Positions 13,101 to 28,100 of a stretch of DNA of 64,000 bases are shown in pieces. Positions within the stretch are counted from its first letter, which is position 1. Every line of letters begins with the position of its first letter. The notes under the pieces are model-generated. The model saw only the letters and a list, made by a program, of their open reading frames with translations. It had not been told where the DNA came from and did no database searches. Source of the DNA: Poecilobothrus nobilitatus (lineage: Eukaryota > Arthropoda > Insecta > Diptera > Dolichopodidae); assembly GCA_947095535.1 (NCBI GenBank), contig OX352773.1, positions 155,056,771-155,120,770 on the forward strand, given 5' to 3'. A program made the translations under genes and the position numbers.

Positions 13101-16100
13101 ACAAGAATTGATTTTCATGTTTTTAATGAAATAGCAACCAAAAGAAAGATTTTTTTTCTCTTTTGAGGTAAAACTTCCTATTTTTTATATTTTCGCAATA
13201 TTTTCAGGTGAAAAACACCTATTAATTTTTAATTTTTTTCATATAAATTTTCGCTGTTTTAATAAAAAATTATAAAACAAGTAAAGTGAAAACTAAAATG
13301 AAATTTATAATGATGATAACGCTTCAATATTATGATGATAATGCTTGAATCTTATTTTTCGCATCACAGTTTCAAAGAAAATTGAACAGACTTCAAAGTT
13401 GCAAATGCTTTAAAATATAAATTTTTGAATCTGCATACTTTCAAAATCTTACCCTGCTGAAAATTAAAAGTTTCTACTTTTAAGTATTTGGTGCTTTGGG
13501 AAAATTTGAATAGATTTATTACTAAAACATCCAATGTTTTATCTCAAATGATGTCAAATTTTTTGTAGAAAAAAACAAATGAACAGAATGTGGTATAACA
13601 TTAATAGGCACATTTTTTTAATATTTTTCGATTCACAAATAAAATTCTATAGTAAAAAAAATTTAGTTTTTTTATTAATTTAAATCTAATGATAATTCAC
13701 TGTTTCCACAAAATTAAAACATATCTAAAGATTGCTGATACAATTTTGAATGTTTATTTACTAAAGTGAAGAAGTTTTTAAACTATACTGTTAAAAAAGG
13801 AAGTAATGAAAAACCAAGAGTTTTCAAAAAAGCACTTTTCTAAAATTTAAAAATTTGTTAGAAAAAATTGGAAAAAATCAAGTCACATTTTCGTCAATTT
13901 TAAGGTAACTCTATATTATTAAGAAAAGTTGTTAACAGAAATAAAAGTATATTGTTGTAGCTTTTCATACTTAATTTCGGCAAGTGTTCAAGTTACAGGT
14001 GTTTAAAAATAGGCAATATTCATTTCTTGATCCCTTATAGCTCCTAAACGGGAGCTATACAAAAATATTTTCTGAAATGACTCATACTTATTTTCTAACT
14101 TAAATCGTTTGGAAGAAAGAAGAGGTCAAAAATTTTGAAAAAATTGAGTTTAGTATAACGGTAAATAATTAGTGCCAATGGTAAAAGTGTATATTTATTA
14201 TATAATATATATAAATTTATAAAGCTAATAAAAGCAGCTATCGCTTGGTGTTTCCAGATTGAAGATATACCTTCATAGAACATGTGTTACAACAATTTAA
14301 ATATAGGACTTTTTTGAATTGTAGGGCTGTAGTTTCGTAACGGTGGGGCTACAAAAAAATTTGTACCACGAAATTATTTTTGCGATGCCTATTCAAAATT
14401 AGAATTTTTTTTACTCTATTTTAAATGGTGTAGAAGCGGCGTTTTGTAAACGCCAACAGACGGATAGATGAACAGAGTGAAATTAACAGGCAAAATTTTT
14501 TATTTTCGAAAAAAATGTGCTAAAAGCATTTTAACTTTAGAACTAAAAGATTATTCCATTAAAATAATGTTATTTTATCATTTTCTTGAAAAACATTTTC
14601 CATTAGTAGAATAACCTACAGAATTTTTTTTTTTATACAAAAAAAAGCACAAAAACAAAAGAATCTTTTCCACATCTATAAAAAAAAGAACTAAAGAGTT
14701 TTTTTCTTTTTACATTTCATTATTAAAGGTGCACTAATAAATAATGCTTTTTTGTATTTCCTACTTAAATAAGTATCCCTTATAAAAATATAGTTGGTTT
14801 TTATAAAAATTGCAAAAGAAATTGAACCAGAAGTGTTTTCTCTTTGGATTTTTCGTAAACTTGTCCCAAAATATGCCCCAAATACTCAAAAAATCTTATA
14901 TTAATAGACACATGTACGGAATATTCATTCATCAATAATAATTCATTTCTATATAAAAACAGGGATCACAAATATATAGATGTATTTATTGATCTGTGTT
15001 TTAAAATGATTTTTAGGAATCCTTCGTGTTTCAAAATATTAGAACCTACTAAAATTTGGAATTTGATTATAATCCCGTAGTTTCTTTTTATATACTTTTT
15101 AAAGAGAAAAACTGAAAGCAACATTTATTCTTCTCATTTTGAGGTATAGAATTACTTTTAAAATTTAGGATGGTTTGTTTTTTTTAATTATTCTATAAAG
15201 AAAATTTGTCAGTTCTTTAGGGCGCTATTAACTAACTCCTAAAAACAAAATTGAATTAATCCGCACTATTTTTGTGTGTTATTTCATTATAAACTAACCA
15301 ATTATAACAATTTAATGTTTGGGGTTTATTTTATATGAATTAATTCCTAAACTATAAAAATGAACTAACGCTCAAAAAATGAACTAACCTCCCGAAAATA
15401 ATGGATTTGATGTTCAAAATTTATATGTAGAAAAAATAAATTGGAAGGATTTTAGAGTTGATTACAAATAGGAATTTAGGGTTTGTTACAAAAACAAGAT
15501 TAAAGATTTTTTTAGAATACAACTCTAAAATTCATATAATTCAAAATGTCGCGTATACATATATAAATATTCTGGAAAAAGGCAATATCTTGATTTTGAA
15601 TCCAACTTTAAAATCCCTCTTAATTATTTTTTTACACAAAGAATTTAAAATATATGTGTGTAATCAGCAAAACAAGGAATTCATTCATTAATCAGCAATT
15701 AATTTAGTGAGGGCAACTTCTAAAACCACCGTTATACAAATTATTGAAACCGTGAGTTTCTTTCCAAAACACTTTCATAAACACGTGTCTATGTTTGTAT
15801 GTAAAAAATATAAATTGTATTTAAATTTAAGAAACTGCACTAGAATTTTGGGGGTTTAACCAACCCCAAAAAGAAAATGATTTAAATCCCAAATTAAATT
15901 TTCGTAAAAATAATGGGAGTTAATTCATTTTTATTTTGGCGATTAGTGACTATTACGCCTTACTAAAGAATGTAAGGTTTTAAAAATATTTGACCAATTT
16001 GACATGAAGTAAAATATTTAATTGACACATTTGTGTCTTCCAGTAATCAAAAATTTGAAAAACTTTCTTAAATTAAACACTGGTCTTAAATTATTTCTAG

Positions 16101-19100
16101 ATAAGTTTTAATTTTTTATACAGGCTTTAATTTAGCTTTAAGCATTAAAAATTTTTTTGGTTTGTGGTTCAACTAATGCTCATATCACTCTTATATTATA
16201 TCCTATTATATAAATCATTACTCTTACTTTGGAAAATCACGAATTTCCGATGTCAATCCAGGAAATATGAAATTACTCATGATCAAATCATAGTTAAACC
16301 ATTTTTGAAATTCTTATATGTATTATCTTTTCGAATTCATATTCTTTATAAAAAAAAATATAGTTTGTTTTTTTTAACAAAAAATTTTTTAAATTTTAAT
16401 TTAAGTGAAGGGATTTTATAAACAACTATATCCTTTTTTCTGATCCTTTATATTCCATGTTTTGTTTTTTTTTTTTTTTTTTCGTAAATCTTCATCCTTT
16501 AGAAGGGACTAAAACTCTTTTATTGACCTATTTTTTTTAATATAATTTTTATATTTTGTGTAAAAAAGGGTACAAATATAAACTAACGAATTTATTTCTT
16601 CATATAAAAAAGGTGTACAAAACAGGGAAATTTAAAATCCTTTAAATATTTAGATAATACAAACAATATAGTTATAAAATAAATACATACATAAATATAT
16701 ATAATATGACACTTGTTTATTATTTCGAATATAAATTTAAAAAATTTTAAAGAACATATTTTCATTAATTTAACGAAATTTTTTAGGAATTGAGACTATT
16801 TTGATATTTTCAGAAATCGAACCTAGTTAATAAATAAGGATAATTCCAGTTTCAAAAAGATTTAATAAAAATTTATAATTTTAAATGTTAATTTTGCATT
16901 GTCTCGCATGTATGAATTAATTTATATACTAAAATTATTAAAATGATTTAGCCTTTAATTTATGTTAATTGTTGATTTTATGTTTTTAGCACATTTTTCA
17001 AAAAAATTTTGAAAAATTTGCTCATTAGTTTGACTCTGTTCGTCCTTCCGTCTGTCTGTTTGTCTGCATGTTTAAAAACTTCTACACTGTTAAAGATAGA
17101 AAAATGAAATATTAACCATGGCTAGGCCTCATAAAAATAATTAGAACAAATTTTTTATGTAGTCACACACATTAGCTGCAGCCCCACACATGCAGTCCCT
17201 GAAACTTCGAAAAAAAAAATTCCTATCTTTAAACGTGTATATGTTTTTATCGTGTAAACGTTTAAATCATGAAAATTTAGTATTTAAATTTACCGTTATA
17301 TGAAATTAAAATTTTGTAAGGTTTTACTTCCTTTATATCTTCGCAACCATTCTAGATGGAAATTTTGAGAGAAGAAAATCTTATTTTTATTAACACAAGT
17401 TGCTTGAGAAATATTTTTTGTACCACCCACTTGTGAAAATTTATTAAGGGTCAAAAATTGAAAATTAACTTTTTTTTAGAAACCTATAACTTAGACAGCG
17501 GTTAAGAATTTTAAAAACTAATACATAAAAATTAAAGTTTTAATATTATATTTTACATCCCTAAGCAGTTTTTTTTTTGTATTATTTAAAGTTACCTTAA
17601 AATTAAAGAAAGTGTCACTTAATTTTTCACAAATTATTCCTTATATAAAGATAATTTATAAATTTTGGAGCAAGTCATAATTCCAAATTATTTTTATTAC
17701 CTTTTGAATAATGAGCGCCTTTAAATAATAAATAAAAAAATTTTAACGAGCCTAGTAAACATTTATTAAACAATAGATTTTTTTTTTTTTAAACTGAACG
17801 AATTCCAACAAATTTTAAGTCCTTTCTACTAATATTTATTTTTTATTTTTTATCCTTTATTTTAAAAAAGTAAAATCTTTAAATATTTATTTAAACTTCG
17901 ATTTTAAACCAAAACCTTATAAGAAGTTGTTTCATTCTTATTCAGTTCCATTAATCTTTTCAGTACGAGTATAGTAATAGAACTGAACTTTACCTAGACA
18001 ACTTATAACAAATTTCCAAACTTGGAAACCTTTATATTACAAATTAATAAAAAGTTTTGTGAGTTGAAAAATGTTTGAAGAAAACAAATTGATCTTATAT
18101 GTAGACTCCTTTCTTTTGGTTACTTTACTGTGTGTGAGTTGAAAAGTTTCTTCAAAATTTTCCAGGTAAAGTTAAATTTTATTTTTAAATTGAAATTCAT
18201 CAAAATAATTAATAAATGGTGTTGGGTGTGGTCCAAAAGTTAACAATTATTCTGAATTATATTAAAAAAATTTTTTTTTTTTTATAAATTTTCATGTAAA
18301 TTGCATCTATGGAGATTTTTTTTTATGAACTTTTAAAAAATTAAATTTTCAATCTTTCAGCTTCTCTCTCTCTCTCTTCGTCTGTTCTTTAATTTTGAAT
18401 TGTATGGTTCAATTTTTATTGAAAATTCATAAAAATTATTTATTGATTATTGAATTTATTTTTTGTTATTTAATTTTAATTTAACATTTCAAATATTAAA
18501 TCAAACACATATATATATGCAATTAAAATAAATTTTATTATATTCAAAATAATTAAGAAGGATTTTTGAATTGGTTACAAAATCAGCGTTCAATAATAGC
18601 TAAAAAGTAGTAGGTCTTTAAAAAGCTGAATTAATAATTTTATCAGATTTTATCATACTTAAATTAAAATTTCAGAGATTTTTTTGGCATGAAAATAAAA
18701 TTCAACTTTATTTTTCAAAATTTTTGTTTTTTGATAAATCACGATATCGGCTTTATGTCCGCATTGAAAGGGAAATAAAGCCGATTATTTTTAAAAAAGA
18801 CAAATCGGCTTTATTTCCGGGCATCGTAAAAACTCTTAAATAAATTAATTGGAATGCTCTATAAAAAATAATTAACGATGGTTGATACAGAGGTTGTTCG
18901 AAAAATAATGTATATAACATATGGCACAAGAGATCGAAAAAAGCAAAAATTCTATAGCAAATAGAGTATTTCACTCCAACAGTTTTTAACTAACTGATCC
19001 TAAGATAGCAGAGACTATTAACTTATCATTTAATTGTTTAAATTTATCTTTGTCTAAAAACTTTGGGAAATTTTAGTCAAAAAATTTCATCAAGTTTCAC

Positions 19101-22100
19101 TTTTTTCTAAGTAATTTAATTTTTAACTATAAGTAATACTTTTTAAGATTTTATATAAACTTCTTCTAGCTTAATTCATTTATTGTTCTTTTTTCTAACA
19201 ACTCTATACCATATTTATAAAGATTTGTTTTAAGACATATTAAATAAGAATCTACAGCTTTAATTACTTTCTATTGGATAAAAAAGCTATTGCTAACAAA
19301 TTATTTTTTTTTTAAATTTCAACCCAAATATTATATTTTTCCCTACCAAATATGATACACTCTGTATGTGTATACCATAAAAAAAAAACAAAAGTAACAA
19401 AGAGTTAATATTATAAGAAGTTTTAAAAAATAACAAAATTATATTTAAAATTAATTAACCAAAAATCAAATATTAAAAAATTATTTTTTAGCACATTTCC
19501 AAAAAAATTTTGAAAAAATGTGCTTATTAGTTTCACTCTGTCCGTCCGTCCGTCTGTTTACAAAACTTCTACACCGTTAAAGATAGAGAAAAACAATTTT
19601 AACCATGGGTAGGTCACATAAAAGAAATAATTTTGTGGAACAACTTTTTTATGTAGCCGCATCAATTACGGAGCTACAGCCCTTCAAACTTTGAAAAAGC
19701 CTTATTTTTAAATGCATATATCTTATGTTCTGCTTAAAATTTTTTCAATCTGAAAACGTCATGCGGCAGGTATTTTTTAACTTTGTAAATTAATATCAAA
19801 ATTATACAATTTTTTTAAATTTACTATTTAAATTTACGATTATGTGAAAACCACATTTTGCATGAAATTTCTTTTTTCATAACCCCGGCACGCCTTTAGA
19901 TAAGTACCTGAAATTTTGAGACAAGAAAGAACTTTTAGAATTTTGTATCACCCCCCGTTTAAGAGGTATTAGGGCTGAAAAATTGAAAATTTTGCTATTG
20001 TTAGGCACCTGTACAAATTTTTCTTTGGCAAGACATAAAAATTAAAGCTTCAGTAATATGTTTTTACGTGTGTTAACGGTTTTTCTTAGTTATAAAGGGT
20101 TCCGGACTTACAGCCCCTCAAAATTCCAGAAAAGTGTTATTTACACATATTTCACATATTACAAAAATTTCAAATTTTTGTGCAAGTCACAATTCTAAAC
20201 AGTTTGTATTGTGTTTTGGAAATGTGCGCTTTTAAAAAGCGTTGCTTTACATTCTACCTTGTTTTATTTAAATCCAAAAAAAAAAAAATTATATTAAAGA
20301 AAGAATAAATATATAATATTAATACTAAAGTTTATTACCCATATATAATTATCTCACCTGTAATAAAAATTAAACTTAAATTATAAAGAGCATTATAATT
20401 TGTTGGTGAAAGCCAAGTAGATTTCCGTAGGCAGGATATCGCCTGAAAATATTTAATATTAATTAGTACAAAAAAATAAAAAATAAATTTAAAAAGAAAT
20501 TTTATACCCATTCGAACGTAGTTCTAAAGATAAAATAAATTTGTCATTACATTTTTTGACACCTTAAAGAAGACGAAATAGATATGGAATATAATATATA
20601 TTATATATTTTTGCTCATGGATCGAATTCTAAGTCGATTAAATCATGTACATCTATCCGTCCGTTCATCAGAAAACTCAAAAAAATAATTTCTTATTTCT
20701 ACAATTTAAATATTTTAATTGCTTTGAAATGTGTATGTAAAAAAAAAACATTAAAAAGAATGATCCACCTTCCGGTTAAACAAATTATTGAAACTCCAAA
20801 AGTCAAAAAAGAAAAATTTATAATTTATTATTAATTTTCGCGTAAACATTTTTTAAACTTCAGTTTTCTTAAGTCTGTATCTAAATTACAAATTTAAATA
20901 CAGTATTATAAACATCATTTTCGCCATTACAGTTGACGGTCATCATCATCATGGCCAACACTATCAATCTTACTACGTAACCAACAACAAAAATATCATT
21001 TAAATGAAATGTATGCAAAATATCCCATTTACCAACAAGATTTTATGAGAATTGTCCCATTAGTATAAATGGAATTTTGCTAAATGTCTTTTTGAGAAAT
21101 GGGTTTAGACGAACTGGGGTGCTGCCATTTTCTTATTTAATATCTTTTCTAACTATATTTATTTAGATAATATTTAATTAGGTAGTTATCTTAGAGTTGG
21201 CACAGTTAACTTTACTATGTTTCTCATTTTATTGTAACAAAATATTTTAGTATATTTTATTTTGGATTATTAAAATAAATTTCAAAGAAAAAGTAAATTT
21301 ATATTGAATTTAAATTATAGTTAATTAATTTATTTATATATTTTTGATCCTCAGACCACATACAATATGATAAAGAAATATATCAATCTTTCTTTTTTCA
21401 GGTGTAGTATGCAGTAGAAGTTTCTAATTATAATAATTATATTATTTATTTAATTTACTTTATGTTTTTTATATAATATTTTGACATGATCGCAGTTTGA
21501 ACCTAAGACCAAACCTTTCGATTGAAAGATCAGCGTCTTACATCATTGCGCCAGGACGTAAGCATCCTTGGACAGATAATGAAAATATCTATATAAAACC
21601 ATTTTTTCTACTTAGATTTTGAACGATTCTAATAGTCGTAGAAGTTAAAAGTATCTAGTTATAGTCAAACAAAACAAGTGGTACGTAGAGGTAAAATTTA
21701 TAAGCTTGGTTCACTATTGTGCGAAACTAATTAACTAGCAGAATATATTAATCGAACAAATTAAGGTGAATATTAATCGAACAAATTAAGGTGGAGATGA
21801 ATTTTGTGAATTATGGTCCTAAAAGAAACTTCTACCATTTTAAAGGCTAAATATATTTAGGCTTAAGGATCTTTAAACGCTTTAAATTCCAATAAAGCAC
21901 AACACATTCAATGTATTAAAAACGAATTTTATGTAGGAGTATATATTATAATAATTGAGGCACCCCTTTTACCCAAATATGTAATATAAACAAAATAAAT
22001 AAAATTATTATAATAAAATATATTATTTAAGAAGGTAATAAAAATTTCTCCAATTTAAGTGCATTCTCTTCCATTTTAATATCGAATTTTTCACATTTAT

Positions 22101-25100
22101 CTTTTGATACTTTTAAGTTAACTTTTTTATTTTTAAATATTCTATTGTTAGTTATTTTTATGTGTACGTTTTAGTTTTGATATTCAAAGTTATAATCAGA
22201 GTTAATAGAATAAATAATATGACAGAAACTTGATTAACATCTATAAAGCTTATATAGGGTGTAAGATGGAATATAATTCATATATATACGCCTCATTTAC
22301 TTCTTTGAATTACCTCCATCGGTTTTGAAAACTTGTCACTCGTCTCATTAATGATCTAGCCGAGACTAGTACTCTTATTTATCTTGATATCCTTCATAAT
22401 ATTGTAACTCTTCCTCTTTTTTATCGATATCTTGTAAGTAATAACACTTACTCATTCCAAAATAAATCACTGATGGCTCCTCTCAAACAATTCTAAAATA
22501 TCTCTAAAGAGGCTACTATTGTTCATTCCTACTAAGTGGAACTATCTAACTACTGCTCTACTGGATACAGCAATTACCAAATTTAAAAATGAAGGCAGAA
22601 TGAAAAGTAACAGTTTTTAAAGGCGCATATTATCCAAAAGACAAAACAAACAGTTTAGAATACTGTGACTTGGACTCTTTTTAGAATTTAATATGTAAGA
22701 AAAATACATTTTTCCAAAAATAAATAAACACTTTCTTCAATTTTAAGAGAACCCTGTAAAATTAAGAAAAACCATTAGGTAACACATGCAAAACTATAAA
22801 TTTCAAGCTTTAATTATTGTATTTTATTTAAAAAAAAAATTGCACAAGTGCCTGAATTACAACAACATTTCAGGTAACTTATCAGGGAACTTAAGCTTTA
22901 ATCTCTCAAAATTTCAAGGGGTTAATAAATGTATAGTGGAGATATAAAGGGAGCTACATCATCTAGTGAAATCCGCATATCGCTAAATAAAAATACAAAA
23001 CAGTAAAAAAAAAATGTATAATTTTCATAGCAATTCATAGCAATTTCAATAGCAAATTTTCAATATTTCAGCCCTAATACCTCTTAAACAGAGGGTGGTA
23101 CAAAAAAATTTTCCGCGGAAACTTATACTAATTCTAACAAAGTTCTTTCTTGTCTCAAAATTTCAGGTTCCTATCTAAAAGCGCGCGGGAGTTATGAAAA
23201 AAGAAATTTCATGCAAAATGTGGTTTTCACATAAAGGTAAATTTAAATAGTAAATTACAAAATATTGCATAATTTTAATATAGCTTTATGTAGATAATAA
23301 AATTTTCGGTCTTGTGGCGGTTTTAGATTGCAAAACTATTACGCAGAGCCTGAGATATATACATCTGAAAACGGGGCTTTTTCGCAATTTTGAAGAGCTG
23401 TAACTCTGGAATCCTATGTAACTAAAATAAACCTTTAACACACATTAAAATATATTACTGTAGCTTTAATTTTTATATCTTGAAGAAGTAAAATGTGTAC
23501 AGGTTCCTAAGTTACAGGTGTTTAAAAATACCAAATTTTCAATTTTTGAGCCCTAATAGCTCATAAACAGGGGGTGGCCCAAAAATATTTTCTGAGCAAA
23601 CTTATACTAATTCTAATAGTTCTTTCTTACCTCAAAATTTCAAGGCTCTATCTAAAAAAAATCATGCAAAATTTGGTTTTGACATAACGGTAAATTTAAA
23701 TACTAAGTTTAAAAAAATTGTATAATATTGATATTAATTTTTAAAGTTAAAAAAAATACCTGTCGCATGACGTTTTCAGATTGAAAAAATCTTAAGCAGA
23801 ACATTAGATATATGCATTTAAAAATAAGGCTTTTTCAAAGTTTAAGGGGCTGTAGCCCCGTAATGGATGGGGCTACATGAAAAAGTTGTTCCACAAAATT
23901 ATTTTTTTTATGAGACCTACCCATGGTTAAAATTTTTTTTCTCTATCTTTAACGGTGTAGAAATTTTGTAAACAGACGGACGGATGGACGAACGGACAAA
24001 GTGAAACTAATAAGCACATTTTTTCAAAATTTTTTTGGAAATGTGCTAAAAAATTGCTCTACATCAATAATTTTTTTAAGAGACCTATGCATAACTAATT
24101 TTTTTTTTTTGTTTTTTCTAGAATTAGGTAGAAGTTTTGTAAAGAAACGGACGGTGGAACATATGGACAGACTGAAACTGAAAAAGTAAATTTATTTTGA
24201 AAAATGTGTTAAAAAGAATACATAAACCTGATAAAAAATCCAAGAATATTTCAAAAATTTAATTTTTAATTAAACAAAAGACATGTATAAGATATTGAAT
24301 AACACATCTTAAGATGTAATACTACTTAAATGATAGAATGTTAGGATAATAAAAACAAAAACATCAGAATAAAAATTTTGTAAAACTACAAATTTTTTTA
24401 ATTACTTTTTTCTATACTTTTTTTTTAAAGTTTTTAACTGGATCTCTGTCATTTTTTAAACATATTGAAATGTCATTACCAATTAAGTGCTATTTAATTT
24501 AATGTCGTTCTTTTGTTTTTTTTTTGCTGCCATAAAAAATAAAATAATTAAAAAAAAAAATAACAATTAATTTATTTAATTAAAAATTTAAGTTTTTCTT
24601 TTGTTTTTAATTTAATTAAAAATTCAACTGTTGGTTAATGGTATAATATTCATTAAATCATTATATTTTCTGATTTTCAATTTTTCTTTATTTTATCCTG
24701 TTGATCTTTATGGAATAATAACAACAAGAAATCATGAAATTATATAATTAAGTCCATAACAAAATTAATTATTTTTGTTTTCTTAGAAATTGTAAAAAAA
24801 AAAAAAAAATTATAGTTAGTCTCTTCGATTTTTTTTGTATACATCCTGATTGCTGACGTAATTGGTGACACAATATAATGCAATATATTTAATGCCAGGT
24901 CAGGTCTACCATAATACATTCAAGTAAGATAATACGTAGGATCCAGTCTCAAAGTAAAAATTTTAAAATAAAAGAGTCCAGTTCTAAAATTTGGTTGTTC
25001 GGTCGATAATGTCCAGTCCTTGGTTTGATTGGACCTATTAAAATTTGAAAATTACAAAAAAAAAAAATTGGCCTAAAAATTATTATAAAAGTAATGAAAA

Positions 25101-28100
25101 TTTTAACTTATAAAATTTTTTTACTCCATTATTACAAAATTACCGATACCTAAGTATGTATCTTCAAGTTATTTTTTCTTTCATAAAGTTAGTATAAATC
25201 TGTTAATATTTTACACGTTTACATGCTGAAACATGCTGAAAAAAGTCTAATTATTACTGAATTCCAAAAAATCTGAAATAATAGTTTTTTTCACTATTAC
25301 AATACTGCTGCTCAATTAGTAAATAATGAGATTATTACAGAAAGGCTTAAAAAAGGCCTTTAGATTTAGCGCAAAGTACAGATTTCCTTAAGGAAAGTAC
25401 ATAAAACCTATATTCAAACAAGATAGCCTAAAATTAATGGTTAGTCAGTTTGACTAGTTTTGAAATAGGAAGGGGCGTTTTAGCCGATAAGAATCCGGCA
25501 TGGATATGTGCTACGTTGCGCATTGCATCTTTTGAAGATTCCCGCCAACCCGCACGTATAAAAAAAACGATTACAATACTTTTCTATTATAAGAAAGTAA
25601 GAAGAAAAATCTTTAAAATTATTTATTTTTAATTTAGCAGTAGATTTAATTTAAGTTGTCGGAGATAATCTTAATGAAATAGGATGAACAGAAAAAGGAT
25701 GAAAACATTAAAAATCTCATCAAAAAAGACAAATTGTGATAATTTTAAGGAAAAAAGTAGCCCCCTTTAAAATAAAAATCAACAATAAAAGATAAAAGAT
25801 AAAAGGATGGCAAATCTTAACCTACATAAGGATTTGAAAAAAATAACTTAAAAAAATAGACTAGAGGAGCGGATTAAGATGAATAAAACTTAAGAAAATC
25901 GAATAAGAAGAACTGATTCCAGTTACTTATCAATTGAGAATGTATTCGTTTGTAAAAAAAAAATTTTTGTTCTATGGGACAAACGATTTTGTGCTTAGTA
26001 CTGAACAGACTACATATAAAAAAGTAGTTCCCTTCAAAATAAAAATCAACAATAAAAGATAAAAGGATTGCAAATCTTAACCTATATAAGGATTTGAAAA
26101 AAATAACTTAAAAAAATAGATTAGAGGAGCGGATTAAGAGGAATAAAACTTAAGAATATCGAATAAGAAGAACTGATTCCAGTTACTTATCAATTGAGAA
26201 TGTATTCGTTTGTAAAAAAAAAATTTTTGTTCTATGGGACAAACGATTTTGTGCTTAGTACTGAACAGACTACATATAAAATCATGCATGTATAGGTTGG
26301 ATCAGTATCCGCAAGTCGATTAGTCTATTTATACTATGTCCATCTATCCGTCTGTCTTCTTGTTAGTCCGTTCGTCAACACGATAACTTAAAAACAAAAA
26401 AGTCAAGTAATGAAATTTACTTAAAAGATTTTTTAAACAATTTGTAGTTTTCTTATTATTTTTGGGTGAGATCGGCCTATGTTCTCGGGTAGCTGCCATA
26501 TAAATTCCTTAATTCAGTAGATATATCTTTAAAATTAAATAGAAAGATTTAAGAGGTTGTAAAAAGATTTATAGGAGGTTGTAATTAAAGATGAGTAAGT
26601 TATGTAACAGATCAAGCACTTTGTTGTCACATAAAGTTTTTGAACCGCAAGTACTTTAACGAAACTTTAAATTATTCGGATCACATGTTAGGCTGACTTG
26701 CAATAAAAAATTCTAAATCTAATAAACATATCTACAAAATTAATAGGATTATTGGGGCTTGTCAACGAAAATCTAGGCAATATAGCAGAACTAAAGCAAA
26801 AATTTTTGCAAATTTTAAAATTATTATAATCACATATCTAAGTAGCTGTTATAAATCTATTAAAATTTCTGAATCCGCTTTATGTATTTTTGAAATTAAT
26901 TAATTAAGCTATAAATTTTACTTGTCTACTTCAAAAAAAATTGAAAATAGACAAATAAAGTAAGAAAGCATCTTTGAAAAACTGAAATAATTCAAACAAA
27001 GCTATTTGAACCTATTTTTGAACTAATACAAATATTTTATTTTAAAAATATAGGAATATTTCAAGAAATAATATTATATAAGTATAGTAAATTGTAACAG
27101 ATTAGTAGGGGTATTTAAGAGTTAATAAAGGAAAAATGTATCTCTTCTCGTTTTTTTTCTTATCTGTTCACATGTAATGCGTGACACTGACCCGAATTAA
27201 AATCATGTTGAAAAAATTTAATAGATAATTACATTCAAAAGTTTAAAAACAATAAACAATCTAAATATTATCTTAAAATAATTAAAACTTTTATATGCAT
27301 CAATACATGGTATTCTCATATATCTTTACTATCCCAAAAGTTTATTCTTTTGATCATCGTTATTTAATATTAACTTAATCTAATATTTAAATTTAAAACA
27401 AATTATATCTTAAGATGATAAAATTTCACCAACAGGCATTTGTATCTTTTAGAGACTATATCAATTGTCTACCAGTGTCTACTCTACTTGATTAAAAATA
27501 AGAAATATAAGATAATAATATCAATAATAAGATAAATATTGATTTAAAATTATTGAAAATAATTTTATTTATTTAATAAATTTTATATAAATATTCTAAA
27601 CCACAAAAATCCTAAATTAAATAAAATAATATTTTATTTTAAAATAAAATATCTCCAGTTCTCTTGTGAATTTAAAATTACAATTTAAAGAACATTAATC
27701 TAACATTTTGAGGTGTATTGTGTTAGTACATGATTGTGTCAGATAACATATCTATTTTGGGATTGAGATTTTTTCTGTCTTTGTTTTTACATACCAATTT
27801 ACGTAATTTGATTAAAATTACAACATTATTTTAAAACAAAAATACAGGGTTTTTCTAATAAAAAAAAAATATTATATACAAAAACAGTTATAATATATGG
27901 TACAGTAATTGAAAGCAAACAGGAAAAGTGAAAACTTATCGTTATATTGTTTTCTTCTTGGTTCAGGCACCATTCGTAATTGGATTCAAATTAATGGCAA
28001 TAAATAAAAAATTTGTATTTAGAAATAATAGCAATATATCAACATATAGGAAAAGAAATATCAAATTTATAATAATAATTTTAATTTATATCTTATAACT

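Noticed and set aside
24001..24189. 62-codon frame ending the family-A copy
   Set aside because: It spans the terminal hairpin and a duplicated fragment and is not shared by other copies.
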